Source: an archaeon (GTDB taxonomy: Archaea > EX4484-52 > B79-G9). From it: a stretch of 6,262 nt of DNA. The notes beneath the pieces are model-generated. The model was not told where the DNA came from. It worked only from the letters and a program-made list of their open reading frames with translations, and searched no databases. Within the stretch, counting starts at the first letter, position 1. Every line of letters begins with the position of its first letter. A program made the position numbers and the translations under genes. The stretch lies in assembly GCA_030630425.1 (NCBI GenBank), contig DAOVNB010000040.1:1-6262 (forward strand). The letters run 5' to 3'. This document shows, in pieces, positions 1-5,643 of the stretch.

Positions 1-896
1 CAACATGGGGAAAGTCCGTAGTAGAGCGCCTTGCTAAAGACTTGCAGGCAGAGTTTCGGGGCATCAGCGGGTTCTCGGCACGAAACATCTGGTACATGCG
101 CAACTTTTACACCACTTATGCAGGAAATGAAAAACTGCAACCAATGGTTGCAGAAATTAGCTGGACGCATAATCTGACAATCATGGAGCGCTGCGAAGAC
201 GATTTGGAGCGCGAATTTTACATCCGCATGACCAAAAAGTTCGGCTGGACAAAGAATGTGTTAATCCATCAAATAGAAAATCAGGCTTACGAGAAAACGC
301 TTCTTAACCAGACTAATTTCGGGCAAACATTGCCCCAGAAAATACGCAATCAAGCAAAGCTTGCAGTCAAGGACGAATACACCTTTGATTTTCTGGAGCT
401 TGGCAGCGAACACAGTGAACAGCAACTAGAGCATGCCCTCATTGCAAAAGTCGAAAAATTCCTTCGGGAAATGGGTGGACTGTTTGCTTTTCTTGGCAGC
501 CAATACAAGCTTGAAGTCGCCGGCGAGGAATACTTTGTTGATCTTCTTCTATATCACCGCGCGCTAAAATGCCTCGTGGCAGTTGAGCTAAAAGTCGGCA
601 AATTCCTCCCTGAATATGTCGGCAAAATGCAGTTCTATCTTGCACTGTTGGACGACGTTGTCAGGCTAAAGAATGAAAAGCCTTCTATCGGCATAATCCT
701 TTGCAAATCAAAGGACAAAACAATAGTAGAATACGCCCTGAAAGATGCGAATAAGCCGATTGGTGTTGCAGCATACAGGATTGTTTCAACCCTGCCAAAA
801 GAATTGAAGAGCCAGCTTCCATCACAAGAACAGATTGCAAAGCTGCTTAATGAGTGTAGTAATCGCCAGAATAAACATAATGGGGGAACCGCATAA
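1..896 (+). CDS. PDDEXK nuclease family protein, YhcG/DUF1016 type (5' end cut by window edge)
   Basis: This is the C-terminal part, about 297 codons, of a YhcG-type protein. The frame is open from base 3 through the TTG at 42, and the upstream codons (TWGKSVVERLAKDLQ) match the family's DUF1016 N-terminal region, so TTG 42 is not the start; the true start lies before the window. Order: DUF1016 N-terminal helical domain (FSARNIWYMRNFY, bases ~72-110), a linker, then the nuclease-like domain. The PDDEXK core is visible: Asp in YFVDLLLYH (codon 540), then Glu and Lys in VAVELK (codons 585 and 591), followed by the family signature GKMQFYL. The family is assigned to the PDDEXK nuclease superfamily, but its biological role is poorly defined; defence or DNA metabolism is often suggested. 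The C-terminus is intact (stop TAA 894-896). No partner gene is visible. Family assignment is firm, function is not. Confidence 0.93.
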   Translation, partial: TWGKSVVERLAKDLQAEFRGISGFSARNIWYMRNFYTTYAGNEKLQPMVAEISWTHNLTIMERCEDDLEREFYIRMTKKFGWTKNVLIHQIENQAYEKTLLNQTNFGQTLPQKIRNQAKLAVKDEYTFDFLELGSEHSEQQLEHALIAKVEKFLREMGGLFAFLGSQYKLEVAGEEYFVDLLLYHRALKCLVAVELKVGKFLPEYVGKMQFYLALLDDVVRLKNEKPSIGIILCKSKDKTIVEYALKDANKPIGVAAYRIVSTLPKELKSQLPSQEQIAKLLNECSNRQNKHNGGTA

Positions 897-997
897 TTTA
901 AGTTTGTAATCCAAAAAACGTGGCTAAGTCGTTACTTCCGCATCCGACCGTTTTTCGGCAAATAGAACCACCAACCAACCGCTGCCATCCTGTAAGC

Positions 998-1018
998 TGC
1001 CGGAGGCATTTTTCTTTT
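998..1018 (+). terminator. Possible terminator after the nuclease gene: short hairpin plus T-run
   Basis: TGCC-GGA-GGCA (998-1008) forms a 4-bp stem followed directly by TTTTTCTTTT (1009-1018). The stem is weak, but oligo-T runs alone can end archaeal transcription. It lies about 100 bp after the nuclease stop codon. The rest of 897-1080 shows no gene or RNA that I can recognise; it also holds a 10-bp palindrome, TTTGATCAAA, at 1016-1025. Confidence 0.35.
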
Positions 1019-1080
1019 GATCAAACTATTTCTTTGCGAGCCATCAAACCAATAGGCGGCGAAGGAAAGAAAAGTTTGCA

Positions 1081-1425
1081 TTAAAGCCCATGATCTTCAA
1101 CTAACTTCTGAAGAGCATCGTAGTCGTCATGGCGTTTGGTTAACTGTATTGAAGAATCAGAACTCGTGTATCGTACATGTAATTGTCCTTTACGATCAGA
1201 TATTTCTAGAGATGTGTCTTGTAACAAAACAGTATCCACCATCATTAGTTTTCGCCAATCACGATACATTAGCACAATGGCATCCAGAGATTCTCCATCA
1301 GAATCTACTGTTTCTGTGCCGATGTAGATGCCCTGTACGTCGTTTGATGGCTTTCTATAACTGTTTATTAATACAACAGACTCTTCTTTTCCTTTCAAAA
1401 GATTAAGTATGTCCTGTTGATCCAT
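1081..1425 (-). CDS. Small acidic hypothetical protein (114 aa)
   Basis: I do not recognise this protein. It reads MDQQDILNLLKGKEES at the start and ends in KLVEDHGL. It has no signal peptide, no membrane helix and no cysteine. It is rich in Asp, Glu and Ser, and alternating hydrophobic stretches (SVVLINSY, DAIVLMYRDW, LHVRYTSS) suggest a mostly beta fold closed by a C-terminal helix (YDALQKLVEDH). The ATG at 1425-1423 is chosen because it is the first start in the frame and a TATA-like region lies just upstream; no Shine-Dalgarno is seen, which fits a leaderless or short-leader archaeal mRNA. It is transcribed away from the iron locus and converges on the nuclease gene, sharing no obvious operon. 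Likely cytoplasmic. That it is a real gene is probable from its length and upstream signals, but not proven. Confidence 0.6.
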   Translation of the reverse strand: MDQQDILNLLKGKEESVVLINSYRKPSNDVQGIYIGTETVDSDGESLDAIVLMYRDWRKLMMVDTVLLQDTSLEISDRKGQLHVRYTSSDSSIQLTKRHDDYDALQKLVEDHGL

Positions 1426-1437
1426 AATAGTACACGG

Positions 1438-1460
1438 GATATAAAAGTTAAATGCATTTA
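1438..1460 (-). promoter_or_regulatory. Putative promoter and palindrome upstream of the 114-aa gene
   Basis: Read on the minus strand, TTTATATC (1445-1438) is a TATA-like box about 16 bp before the ATG at 1425, slightly closer than the usual archaeal distance. TTTAAC (1459-1454) is an alternative at about the right distance for a leaderless start. Overlapping it is a perfect 12-bp palindrome, TAAATGCATTTA (1449-1460), which could be an operator. The exact box is uncertain. Confidence 0.35.
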
Positions 1461-1606
1461 TTTTTTAGTAATGAGCTGTGGTTTATGGACGGATTTGCAA
1501 ACGGTCGCAATCAGGAACTTACGCACTCTTCGTTTTCCGGCAAACAAAACAAATCAAGAAATGCGCAAACAATTTACTCAAGCCCGGACTATTATGCATT
1601 TTTCGG

Positions 1607-1623
1607 ATGATAGCCTATATCAT
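1607..1623. repeat. 6-bp inverted repeat upstream of the DtxR operators
   Basis: ATGATA-GCCTA-TATCAT is a perfect inverted repeat with a 5-base centre. It ends 4 bp before the first TGTTAGG operator. It is not the same motif as that operator. It may be a site for another regulator or simply chance in AT-rich DNA. The rest of the gap 1461-1606 shows nothing I can support. Confidence 0.3.
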
Positions 1624-1627
1624 AATA

Positions 1628-1645
1628 TGTTAGGAAACCCTAACA
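1628..1645. promoter_or_regulatory. Operator 1: perfect 18-bp inverted repeat, predicted DtxR-family site
   Basis: TGTTAGG-AAAC-CCTAACA has perfect 7-bp arms and a 4-base centre. The arms contain the TTAGG/CCTAA core also present in IdeR/DtxR boxes. It lies just upstream of the BRE/TATA region of the repressor gene. The same repeat with a different centre occurs at 4720-4737, and a degenerate copy at 1667-1684. That the adjacent DtxR-type protein binds it is inferred from position and symmetry. Confidence 0.75.
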
Positions 1646-1654
1646 AACAAAGGC

Positions 1655-1662
1655 TTTAAATA
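1655..1662 (+). promoter_or_regulatory. Archaeal TATA box (TTTAAATA) of the repressor gene
   Basis: TTTAAATA is centred about 28 bp before the ATG at 1687, preceded by an A-rich stretch (CAAAGGC) that could serve as BRE. The expected start of transcription, about 26 bp downstream, falls at 1684-1687, so the mRNA would be leaderless. This geometry is the strongest archaeal sign in the window. Confidence 0.75.
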
Positions 1663-1666
1663 CTTT

Positions 1667-1684
1667 TGTTAACAATACCTAACA
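1667..1684. promoter_or_regulatory. Operator 2: imperfect copy of the DtxR-type site between TATA box and start codon
   Basis: TGTTAAC-AATA-CCTAACA keeps the 18-bp layout of operator 1, with 5 of 7 arm pairs matching. Its centre is 39 bp from that of operator 1. It covers the predicted transcription start, so a bound repressor would block initiation; this suggests autoregulation. Confidence 0.6.
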
Positions 1685-1686
1685 AT

Positions 1687-2109
1687 ATGGAATTGAAAAC
1701 CAGGGAAGACTATCTTCGCGCAATGTACGAAATTTATGAAAAACAGGATTCCGAAGAGAAAGGCAAAGGCATAAAATCTGTTGATGTTGCCACGTTTCTC
1801 GGCGTGTCCAGGGCAAGCGTATCTGAAATAAACAGGAAACTTGAGAAAGAATGCCTGATAGAATCCGAAAGATACACCAAAGTCCGGCTCACTGAAAAAG
1901 GCTTAAAAGAGGCAAAAAGAGCAGTATACAGGCACCGCGTCATTGAAGTGTTTTTGGTGAAAATCCTGAAATACAGCTCAGAAGACCTGAAAGTGGAGGA
2001 TGAAACGCACAGGCTTGAGCATGCCTTTTCAGAAGAATCAATAAAAAGGCTGAACAATCTTTTGCAGAATCCGAAACTGTGCCCCCATGGTAAAAAAATA
2101 CATAAATAA
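1687..2109 (+). CDS. Metal-dependent transcriptional repressor, DtxR/MntR family, without SH3 domain (140 aa)
   Basis: Predicted cytoplasmic metal-sensing DNA-binding repressor. Residues 1-70 form the winged helix-turn-helix (IKSVDVATFLGVSRASVSEINRKL holds the HTH, then the wing VRLTEKG). Residues 71-125 form the metal-binding dimerisation domain (VYRHRVIEVFL; THRLEHAFSEES), and a CPHG motif at 132-135 is typical of the family. Aligned by eye to DtxR, the primary-site ligands would be Asp8, His108, Glu111 and His112, with His83 and Glu87 at the ancillary site. Asp8 resembles MntR. The FeoA-like SH3 domain of full-length DtxR is absent. I chose ATG 1687 over the in-frame TTG 1666 because the TATA box predicts transcription starting there and operator 2 covers the intervening codons. 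The gene precedes feoA-feoA-feoB, which favours Fe(II) as effector; Mn(II) is possible. Confidence 0.9.
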   Translation: MELKTREDYLRAMYEIYEKQDSEEKGKGIKSVDVATFLGVSRASVSEINRKLEKECLIESERYTKVRLTEKGLKEAKRAVYRHRVIEVFLVKILKYSSEDLKVEDETHRLEHAFSEESIKRLNNLLQNPKLCPHGKKIHK

Positions 2110-2196
2110 TTTTTCATAAAGGGTTCTATCCTAAAAGTCATCTAGCGCTGTTCGCAAGTACGTCCTCACAGGAAAGAACAAACAAAAGGCAATAAT
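2110..2196 (+). promoter_or_regulatory. Spacer and leader before the first feoA
   Basis: This 87-bp gap starts with a TTTTT run (2110-2114) that might partly end the repressor transcript. A TATA-like stretch (ATAAATAA, 2102-2109) overlaps the end of the repressor gene and could drive the feo genes separately with a leader of about 65 nt. Only a lone half-site, CCTAAAA (2130-2136), resembles the operator arm, so I do not call an operator here. No recognisable riboswitch or strong hairpin is seen. Confidence 0.25.
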
Positions 2197-2427
2197 ATGA
2201 AAACAACACTAAACAAGCTGGAACAAAATCAAAAAGCGCGAATTGTGTCTATAAAAGGCTTGGGAATCGTACACAGAAGGCTGCTTGATATGGGCCTGGT
2301 CAAGGGAGCCATGATAGAAGTTAAAAAAGTTGCTCCTTTAGGAGACCCGATTGAAGTGAAAATAAAGGGCTATGATCTTTCTTTGAGAAAAAAAGAAGCC
2401 GCAAACATAACAGTGGATGTGGTTTGA
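2197..2427 (+). CDS. feoA: FeoA family protein 1 (SH3-like, ferrous iron transport)
   Basis: A small cytoplasmic SH3-like protein that in the Feo system works with the FeoB membrane transporter, probably as an accessory or regulator of its nucleotide cycle; the exact role is not settled. Its 76 residues match the usual FeoA length. The hallmarks are RRLLDMGLVKGAMIEV (about residues 28-43), PLGDPIEVKIKGYDLSLRK (47-65) and the closing strand AANITV. Start is ATG 2197; the upstream region is A-rich with no clear Shine-Dalgarno. It is the first of three tightly packed genes (6 bp to the next), so it is almost certainly co-transcribed with the second feoA and feoB. Confidence 0.95.
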   Translation: MKTTLNKLEQNQKARIVSIKGLGIVHRRLLDMGLVKGAMIEVKKVAPLGDPIEVKIKGYDLSLRKKEAANITVDVV

Positions 2428-2433
2428 TTGCTC

Positions 2434-2649
2434 ATGTCTTTGGCTATGGCGGAATGCGGGAAAAAAGTCTTAATAAAGGAAATAGCTAGCGGAGTTTGCT
2501 TAAGAAAAAGATTAAGCGACCTTGGAATTTACGAGGGAGTTAAAGTGGAAGTTGTGAGAAACGACTTTTCAGGGCCTGTGATTGTCAGTGTCCTTGATTC
2601 AAAGGTCATTCTCGGGCGCGGGGAAGTGCACAAAATAATGGTTGAATAA
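2434..2649 (+). CDS. feoA: FeoA family protein 2 (SH3-like, tandem paralogue)
   Basis: A second FeoA domain protein of 71 residues, cytoplasmic. Visible signatures are [21 protein letters not shown] (helix-turn then strand), the GPVIVSV segment, and the closing [15 protein letters not shown] typical of the FeoA subgroup that often sits directly before feoB. It differs clearly from the first FeoA ([11 protein letters not shown] instead of GDPIEVKIKGY), so this is an old paralogue pair and not a recent duplication. I prefer ATG 2434, six bases after the first feoA stop; TTG 2428, abutting that stop, and ATG 2446 are alternatives. It ends one base before the feoB ATG (TAATATG), implying translational coupling. 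A FeoA-FeoA-FeoB order occurs in other prokaryotes; the two may bind FeoB as a heteromer (inference). Confidence 0.93.
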   Translation: MSLAMAECGKKVLIKEIASGVCLRKRLSDLGIYEGVKVEVVRNDFSGPVIVSVLDSKVILGRGEVHKIMVE

Positions 2650-2650
2650 T

Positions 2651-4675
2651 ATGGACAAAAAACTGACAATGGCTCTGGCAGGAAACCCCAATGTGGGCAA
2701 GTCAACATTATTCAATGCTTTGACCGGAAGCCGCCAGCATGTTGGAAACTGGCCGGGCAAAACAGTGGAAAAAAAAGAAGGAACCTTAAAATACAAAGGG
2801 CATAAAATCAATGTTGTTGACCTGCCCGGAACATACAGCTTAACTGCTTACTCTATAGAAGAGCTTGTGGCAAGAGATTTCGTTGTTGATAAATGCCCGG
2901 ATGTTGTTGTCCATATAGTGGATGCAACCAATCTTGAAAGAAACCTGTACCTGGCAGTCCAGCTCATTGAGATGGGCGCCAATGTCATTGTCGCCCTTAA
3001 CATGGTTGAGCTTGCAAAAAAGGCAAAAATAACAATTGATGAAAAAAAGATTGCTCATTTTCTGGGTGTGCCTGTTGTCAAAATTGAGGCAAACAAAAAA
3101 ACAGGGACTGGCAAATTACTGGATAAGGCACTTTCCTTAACTGGGAGAAAAAAGAAAAAATCGCTTATTACTTATGGTACTGAGCTTGAAGAGCATATTG
3201 CAAAACTCGAAGAATTGATTAAGAAAACAATTAAGTTGCCGGAGAACTACGACCCAAAGTGGATTGCCCTCAAATTACTGGAAAATGATAATGAAATAAT
3301 CAATAAAATTAATGCAATTGAAAACAGCAAAATTATTATTGAAGAGGCAGCGAAAAACAGGAAACATTTGCATGATGTTTTCGGGGAAGATGTTGACACT
3401 TCAGTTGCAGACGCGCGCTATGGCTTTATAGGAGGGCTTATGAAGGAGGCTGTTGTGAAAAAAGAAGTCAACAGGCTGAGCGCTTCTGAAAACATTGACA
3501 GGGTTGTTATGCATCGCGCGCTCGGAATCCCGATATTTTTTGCGCTGATGTGGGTTATGTTTAATGTGACCTTTGCTTTTGGTGCGCCGTTCATGGATCT
3601 TATTGATGTGGGCTTCGGACAGCTTGCCGAATCCACAGGAACCTTTATTGAGAACGCAACCCTGCTGCCTGCATGGGTTGGCTCGCTTGTGGTTGACGGG
3701 ATTATCAACGGTATCGGGTCTGTTCTTATTTTTGTGCCGAATATTTTTCTTTTGTTTATGATGATTGCAATTATGGAGGCTTCCGGCTATATGGCGAGGG
3801 CTGCGTTTATTATGGATAAGGTCATGCACAGGGTCGGGCTTCACGGAAAGTCATTTATTCCCATGATTATCGGGTTTGGGTGCAATGTGCCTGCCATAAT
3901 GGCAACAAGGAATCTTGAAAGTGAAAAAGACAGGATTCTTACAATGCTTATAAACCCGTTTATGTCATGCTCGGCAAGGCTGCCTGTGTATGTGCTGTTT
4001 GTGGGGGCGTTTTTTAGTGCATACCAGGGAACAATCATCTTTTTGATTTATCTTTTCGGGATTTTTGTTGCCCTCCTTAGCGGGATGCTCTTTAAGAAGA
4101 CCCTGTTTCGCGGCCTTTCTTCGCCGCTTGTCATGGAGCTGCCGCCTTACAGGTGGCCTGCGGTCAAGGGAATTTTGATTCATACTTGCGAGAGGTCGTG
4201 GCTGTTTGTAAAGAAGGCAGGTACGATTATTTTTGCGATTGTGATTGTTATATGGGTGCTTGCAAGCATGCCGTGGGGGGTTGAGTATGCTTCAGAAGAA
4301 AGTGTGATAGGGCAGATGGGTGGATTTATTGCGCCCGTATTTGGGCCATGCGGCTTTGGGGAATGGCAGCCGGCAGTTGCACTCATGTTTGGGTTTGCTG
4401 CCAAGGAAGTTGTTGTCGGGACTTTCGGGACACTTTATGATGTAGAAGACGAAGGCCTGGGGGCGCTGATTCACAGCCATTTTACGCCGCTTTCTGCTGC
4501 GGCTTTTGTTGTTATGGTGCTTCTTTATGTGCCGTGCATGGCTGTTGTTGCAGCGATTCGGCGCGAGACTAACTCGTGGAAGTGGCCCTTGTTTGTTGTT
4601 GTGTACACATCTGTTGTTGCATGGGTGTGCGCAGTTGTTGTGTATCAAGGCGGGCTGTTGCTTGGGGTTGCTTAA
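2651..4675 (+). CDS. feoB: FeoB, ferrous iron transporter with N-terminal G domain (674 aa)
   Basis: Membrane Fe(II) importer. The N-terminal G domain shows G1 GNPNVGKST (residues 11-19), G2 Thr38 (NWPGKTV) and G3 DLPG (57-60). G4 is NMVE (117-120), with Glu where the guanine-specifying Asp is expected, and the G5 region reads IEANKKTG, not the more usual xSARKGxG. A helical domain (about 165-265) leads to DARYGFI and the membrane part (about 288-674). This contains both Gate repeats, with [13 protein letters not shown] (Cys411), [12 protein letters not shown] (Cys440), [11 protein letters not shown] and [14 protein letters not shown]. Length is usual and no frame break is seen. ATG 2651 is chosen over TTG 2642 because it sits one base after the feoA stop and directly before the G domain; GGTTGA (2640-2645) may act as ribosome site. 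Same operon as both feoA genes. Confidence 0.97.
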   Translation: MDKKLTMALAGNPNVGKSTLFNALTGSRQHVGNWPGKTVEKKEGTLKYKGHKINVVDLPGTYSLTAYSIEELVARDFVVDKCPDVVVHIVDATNLERNLYLAVQLIEMGANVIVALNMVELAKKAKITIDEKKIAHFLGVPVVKIEANKKTGTGKLLDKALSLTGRKKKKSLITYGTELEEHIAKLEELIKKTIKLPENYDPKWIALKLLENDNEIINKINAIENSKIIIEEAAKNRKHLHDVFGEDVDTSVADARYGFIGGLMKEAVVKKEVNRLSASENIDRVVMHRALGIPIFFALMWVMFNVTFAFGAPFMDLIDVGFGQLAESTGTFIENATLLPAWVGSLVVDGIINGIGSVLIFVPNIFLLFMMIAIMEASGYMARAAFIMDKVMHRVGLHGKSFIPMIIGFGCNVPAIMATRNLESEKDRILTMLINPFMSCSARLPVYVLFVGAFFSAYQGTIIFLIYLFGIFVALLSGMLFKKTLFRGLSSPLVMELPPYRWPAVKGILIHTCERSWLFVKKAGTIIFAIVIVIWVLASMPWGVEYASEESVIGQMGGFIAPVFGPCGFGEWQPAVALMFGFAAKEVVVGTFGTLYDVEDEGLGALIHSHFTPLSAAAFVVMVLLYVPCMAVVAAIRRETNSWKWPLFVVVYTSVVAWVCAVVVYQGGLLLGVA

Positions 4676-4703
4676 GTTTCAGATGGTGAAGATTACTGAT
4701 GTG

Positions 4704-4709
4704 TTTTTT
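4704..4709 (+). terminator. Oligo-T run after feoB
   Basis: TTTTTT lies 29 bp after the feoB stop, followed by TGTT. A run of T's without a hairpin is enough for archaeal termination. It separates feoB from the next operator-controlled gene, suggesting that gene has its own promoter, although read-through is possible. Confidence 0.4.
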
Positions 4710-4719
4710 GTTGATTAAA

Positions 4720-4737
4720 TGTTAGGTGTCCCTAACA
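4720..4737. promoter_or_regulatory. Operator 3: perfect 18-bp inverted repeat identical in arms to operator 1
   Basis: TGTTAGG-TGTC-CCTAACA has exactly the arms of operator 1, with an unrelated 4-base centre. It ends one base before the GGTGA ribosome site of the following gene. A weak TATA-like sequence, GATTAAAT (4713-4720), touches its left end, so a bound repressor would sit between TATA box and start codon, as at the repressor's own promoter. Arm identity at two sites about 3 kb apart, both upstream of genes, is very unlikely by chance. Confidence 0.75.
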
Positions 4738-4738
4738 C

Positions 4739-4743
4739 GGTGA
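4739..4743 (+). promoter_or_regulatory. Shine-Dalgarno GGTGA setting the start at 4749
   Basis: GGTGA matches the archaeal 16S rRNA tail complement and lies five bases before ATG 4749. It supports this ATG and therefore the long hydrophilic N-terminal region of the protein. It is the clearest Shine-Dalgarno in the window. Confidence 0.7.
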
Positions 4744-4748
4744 GATAG

Positions 4749-5603
4749 ATGTTCGGAAAAATTATTGATCTGATTTTGAGTGCACTGGGTTGTGATTCAG
4801 AGAAAGAAGCAAAGAATCCTAACAAATATCCTGAGCGTGTTGCAAATACAGCATCCTGTGAAAGCGATGGGAGTGCAAGTATCCACCGCCTTCATCTCTA
4901 TAATCGCGGGGGAATTCAAAAGGATAAATGTGCCGGAAAAAGCAGTGGCAGTGTGGGAGTTGAATCTGCAAAGGAGAAGAAATATTCCGGTATTCTTGGC
5001 GCGTTTCACTACATGAATACACGGGCAGAAGAGGTTAATTTCGGGAGCAGTGTCACTCATGAATGGGTGCGCGGCATTAGCCTTAAGGTGAGGTCTTATT
5101 GCTCAGGGCCGCAGATGGCGATGTTGCTTGTTTTACTGCCTCTTTTGTATATGGTTTCGCCGAAGGCCATGGTTCTTGCGCCTTTGCTTGTTGTCCTTGG
5201 GGCGGTTGCGCTTGTTGTGCAGTCGTTTTTGCCGGTCTATATCGGGCTTGATTTTTCGCTTATGGGTGCTGTGCTCGGGTCTGTTTTGTTTCACCCGTGG
5301 ATTGGTGTGCTGATTGTGTTTTGCACTTATGTGGTTGCACTGATGCTCCCCTCAGGGCACCAGGATGCTCTCGAGTACGAGAGGATTTTTTTGTTTTCGT
5401 TTCTTGCGCTCATCATACCATACATCCCTGTTTCGGATGTTATGGTTAAGTGTGTTGTTGCCACTTATATCGGGGAATTTCTGGAGATGGTCTGGCATAA
5501 GTACGGGGAGGATTACCCATGGATTATGGCATTTTTGAAAGTCTTCCCAAGGTCGCTCATCTACATTTATGTTTTTCATTATACACTGGAATTTCTTGTA
5601 TGA
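4749..5603 (+). CDS. Uncharacterised multi-pass membrane protein under a DtxR-type operator (284 aa)
   Basis: I do not recognise the family. Residues 1-120 are hydrophilic, with a short N-terminal amphipathic stretch and cysteines at 15, 37, 61 and 118. Residues 121-284 hold about six hydrophobic segments: ~122-136, 139-161, 164-181, 184-201, 212-233 and 258-283, with 235-249 less clear. Polar or charged residues in or near the membrane include Asp168, His182, His204, Asp206, Glu243, Glu246 and His277, possible metal ligands. The compact six-helix C-terminal part loosely recalls small-molecule-binding transporter subunits such as ECF S components, but I see no diagnostic motif. A strong GGTGA and a perfect copy of the repressor-associated operator precede it, and feoB is directly upstream. 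Membrane location is well supported; a role in iron or manganese handling is inferred from regulation and neighbours alone. Confidence 0.85.
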   Translation: MFGKIIDLILSALGCDSEKEAKNPNKYPERVANTASCESDGSASIHRLHLYNRGGIQKDKCAGKSSGSVGVESAKEKKYSGILGAFHYMNTRAEEVNFGSSVTHEWVRGISLKVRSYCSGPQMAMLLVLLPLLYMVSPKAMVLAPLLVVLGAVALVVQSFLPVYIGLDFSLMGAVLGSVLFHPWIGVLIVFCTYVVALMLPSGHQDALEYERIFLFSFLALIIPYIPVSDVMVKCVVATYIGEFLEMVWHKYGEDYPWIMAFLKVFPRSLIYIYVFHYTLEFLV

Positions 5604-5615
5604 TTATGAAACCTC

Positions 5616-5643
5616 AGGGAAACCCTCTTGGATTGTTATTTTT
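5616..5643 (+). terminator. Possible terminator in the convergent gap
   Basis: AGGG-AAA-CCCT (5616-5626) is a 4-bp hairpin followed at 5639-5643 by TTTTT, inside the end of the opposing gene. It could end the rightward transcript of the membrane-protein gene. The stem is short and the T-run is not directly adjacent, so this is weak. Confidence 0.3.

Noticed and set aside
897..1080. tRNA or other RNA gene in the gap after the nuclease gene
   Set aside because: No T-loop or acceptor-stem pattern and no recognisable RNA motif was found on either strand.
1417..1659. 80-codon rightward open frame starting near the promoter of the 114-aa gene
   Set aside because: It covers the inverted repeats and operator 1, has no ribosome site and reads as an unpatterned peptide. 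The region is better explained as control DNA.
2130..2136. CCTAAAA before the first feoA as a fourth operator
   Set aside because: Only one imperfect arm; the partner position reads AAGGGTT, so the symmetry fails.
2107..2160. Frameshift or decay removing an SH3 domain from the repressor
   Set aside because: I saw no continuation of a FeoA-like domain in the other frames after the stop. The protein ends soon after CPHG, as in natural two-domain members.
4755..4793. Lipoprotein signal ending at Cys15 of the 284-aa membrane protein
   Set aside because: The sequence LSALGC lacks Leu at the -3 position, and the preceding segment contains Asp and is too short for a standard signal.
4818..4824. 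CCTAACA half-site inside the membrane-protein gene
   Set aside because: The matching left arm is absent at the right spacing, and it lies within coding sequence. Probably chance.
5614..5628. AGGGAAACCCT in the convergent gap as a variant operator
   Set aside because: The outer arm bases do not match TGTTAGG/CCTAACA and the centre has the wrong length. It is better read as a weak terminator hairpin.
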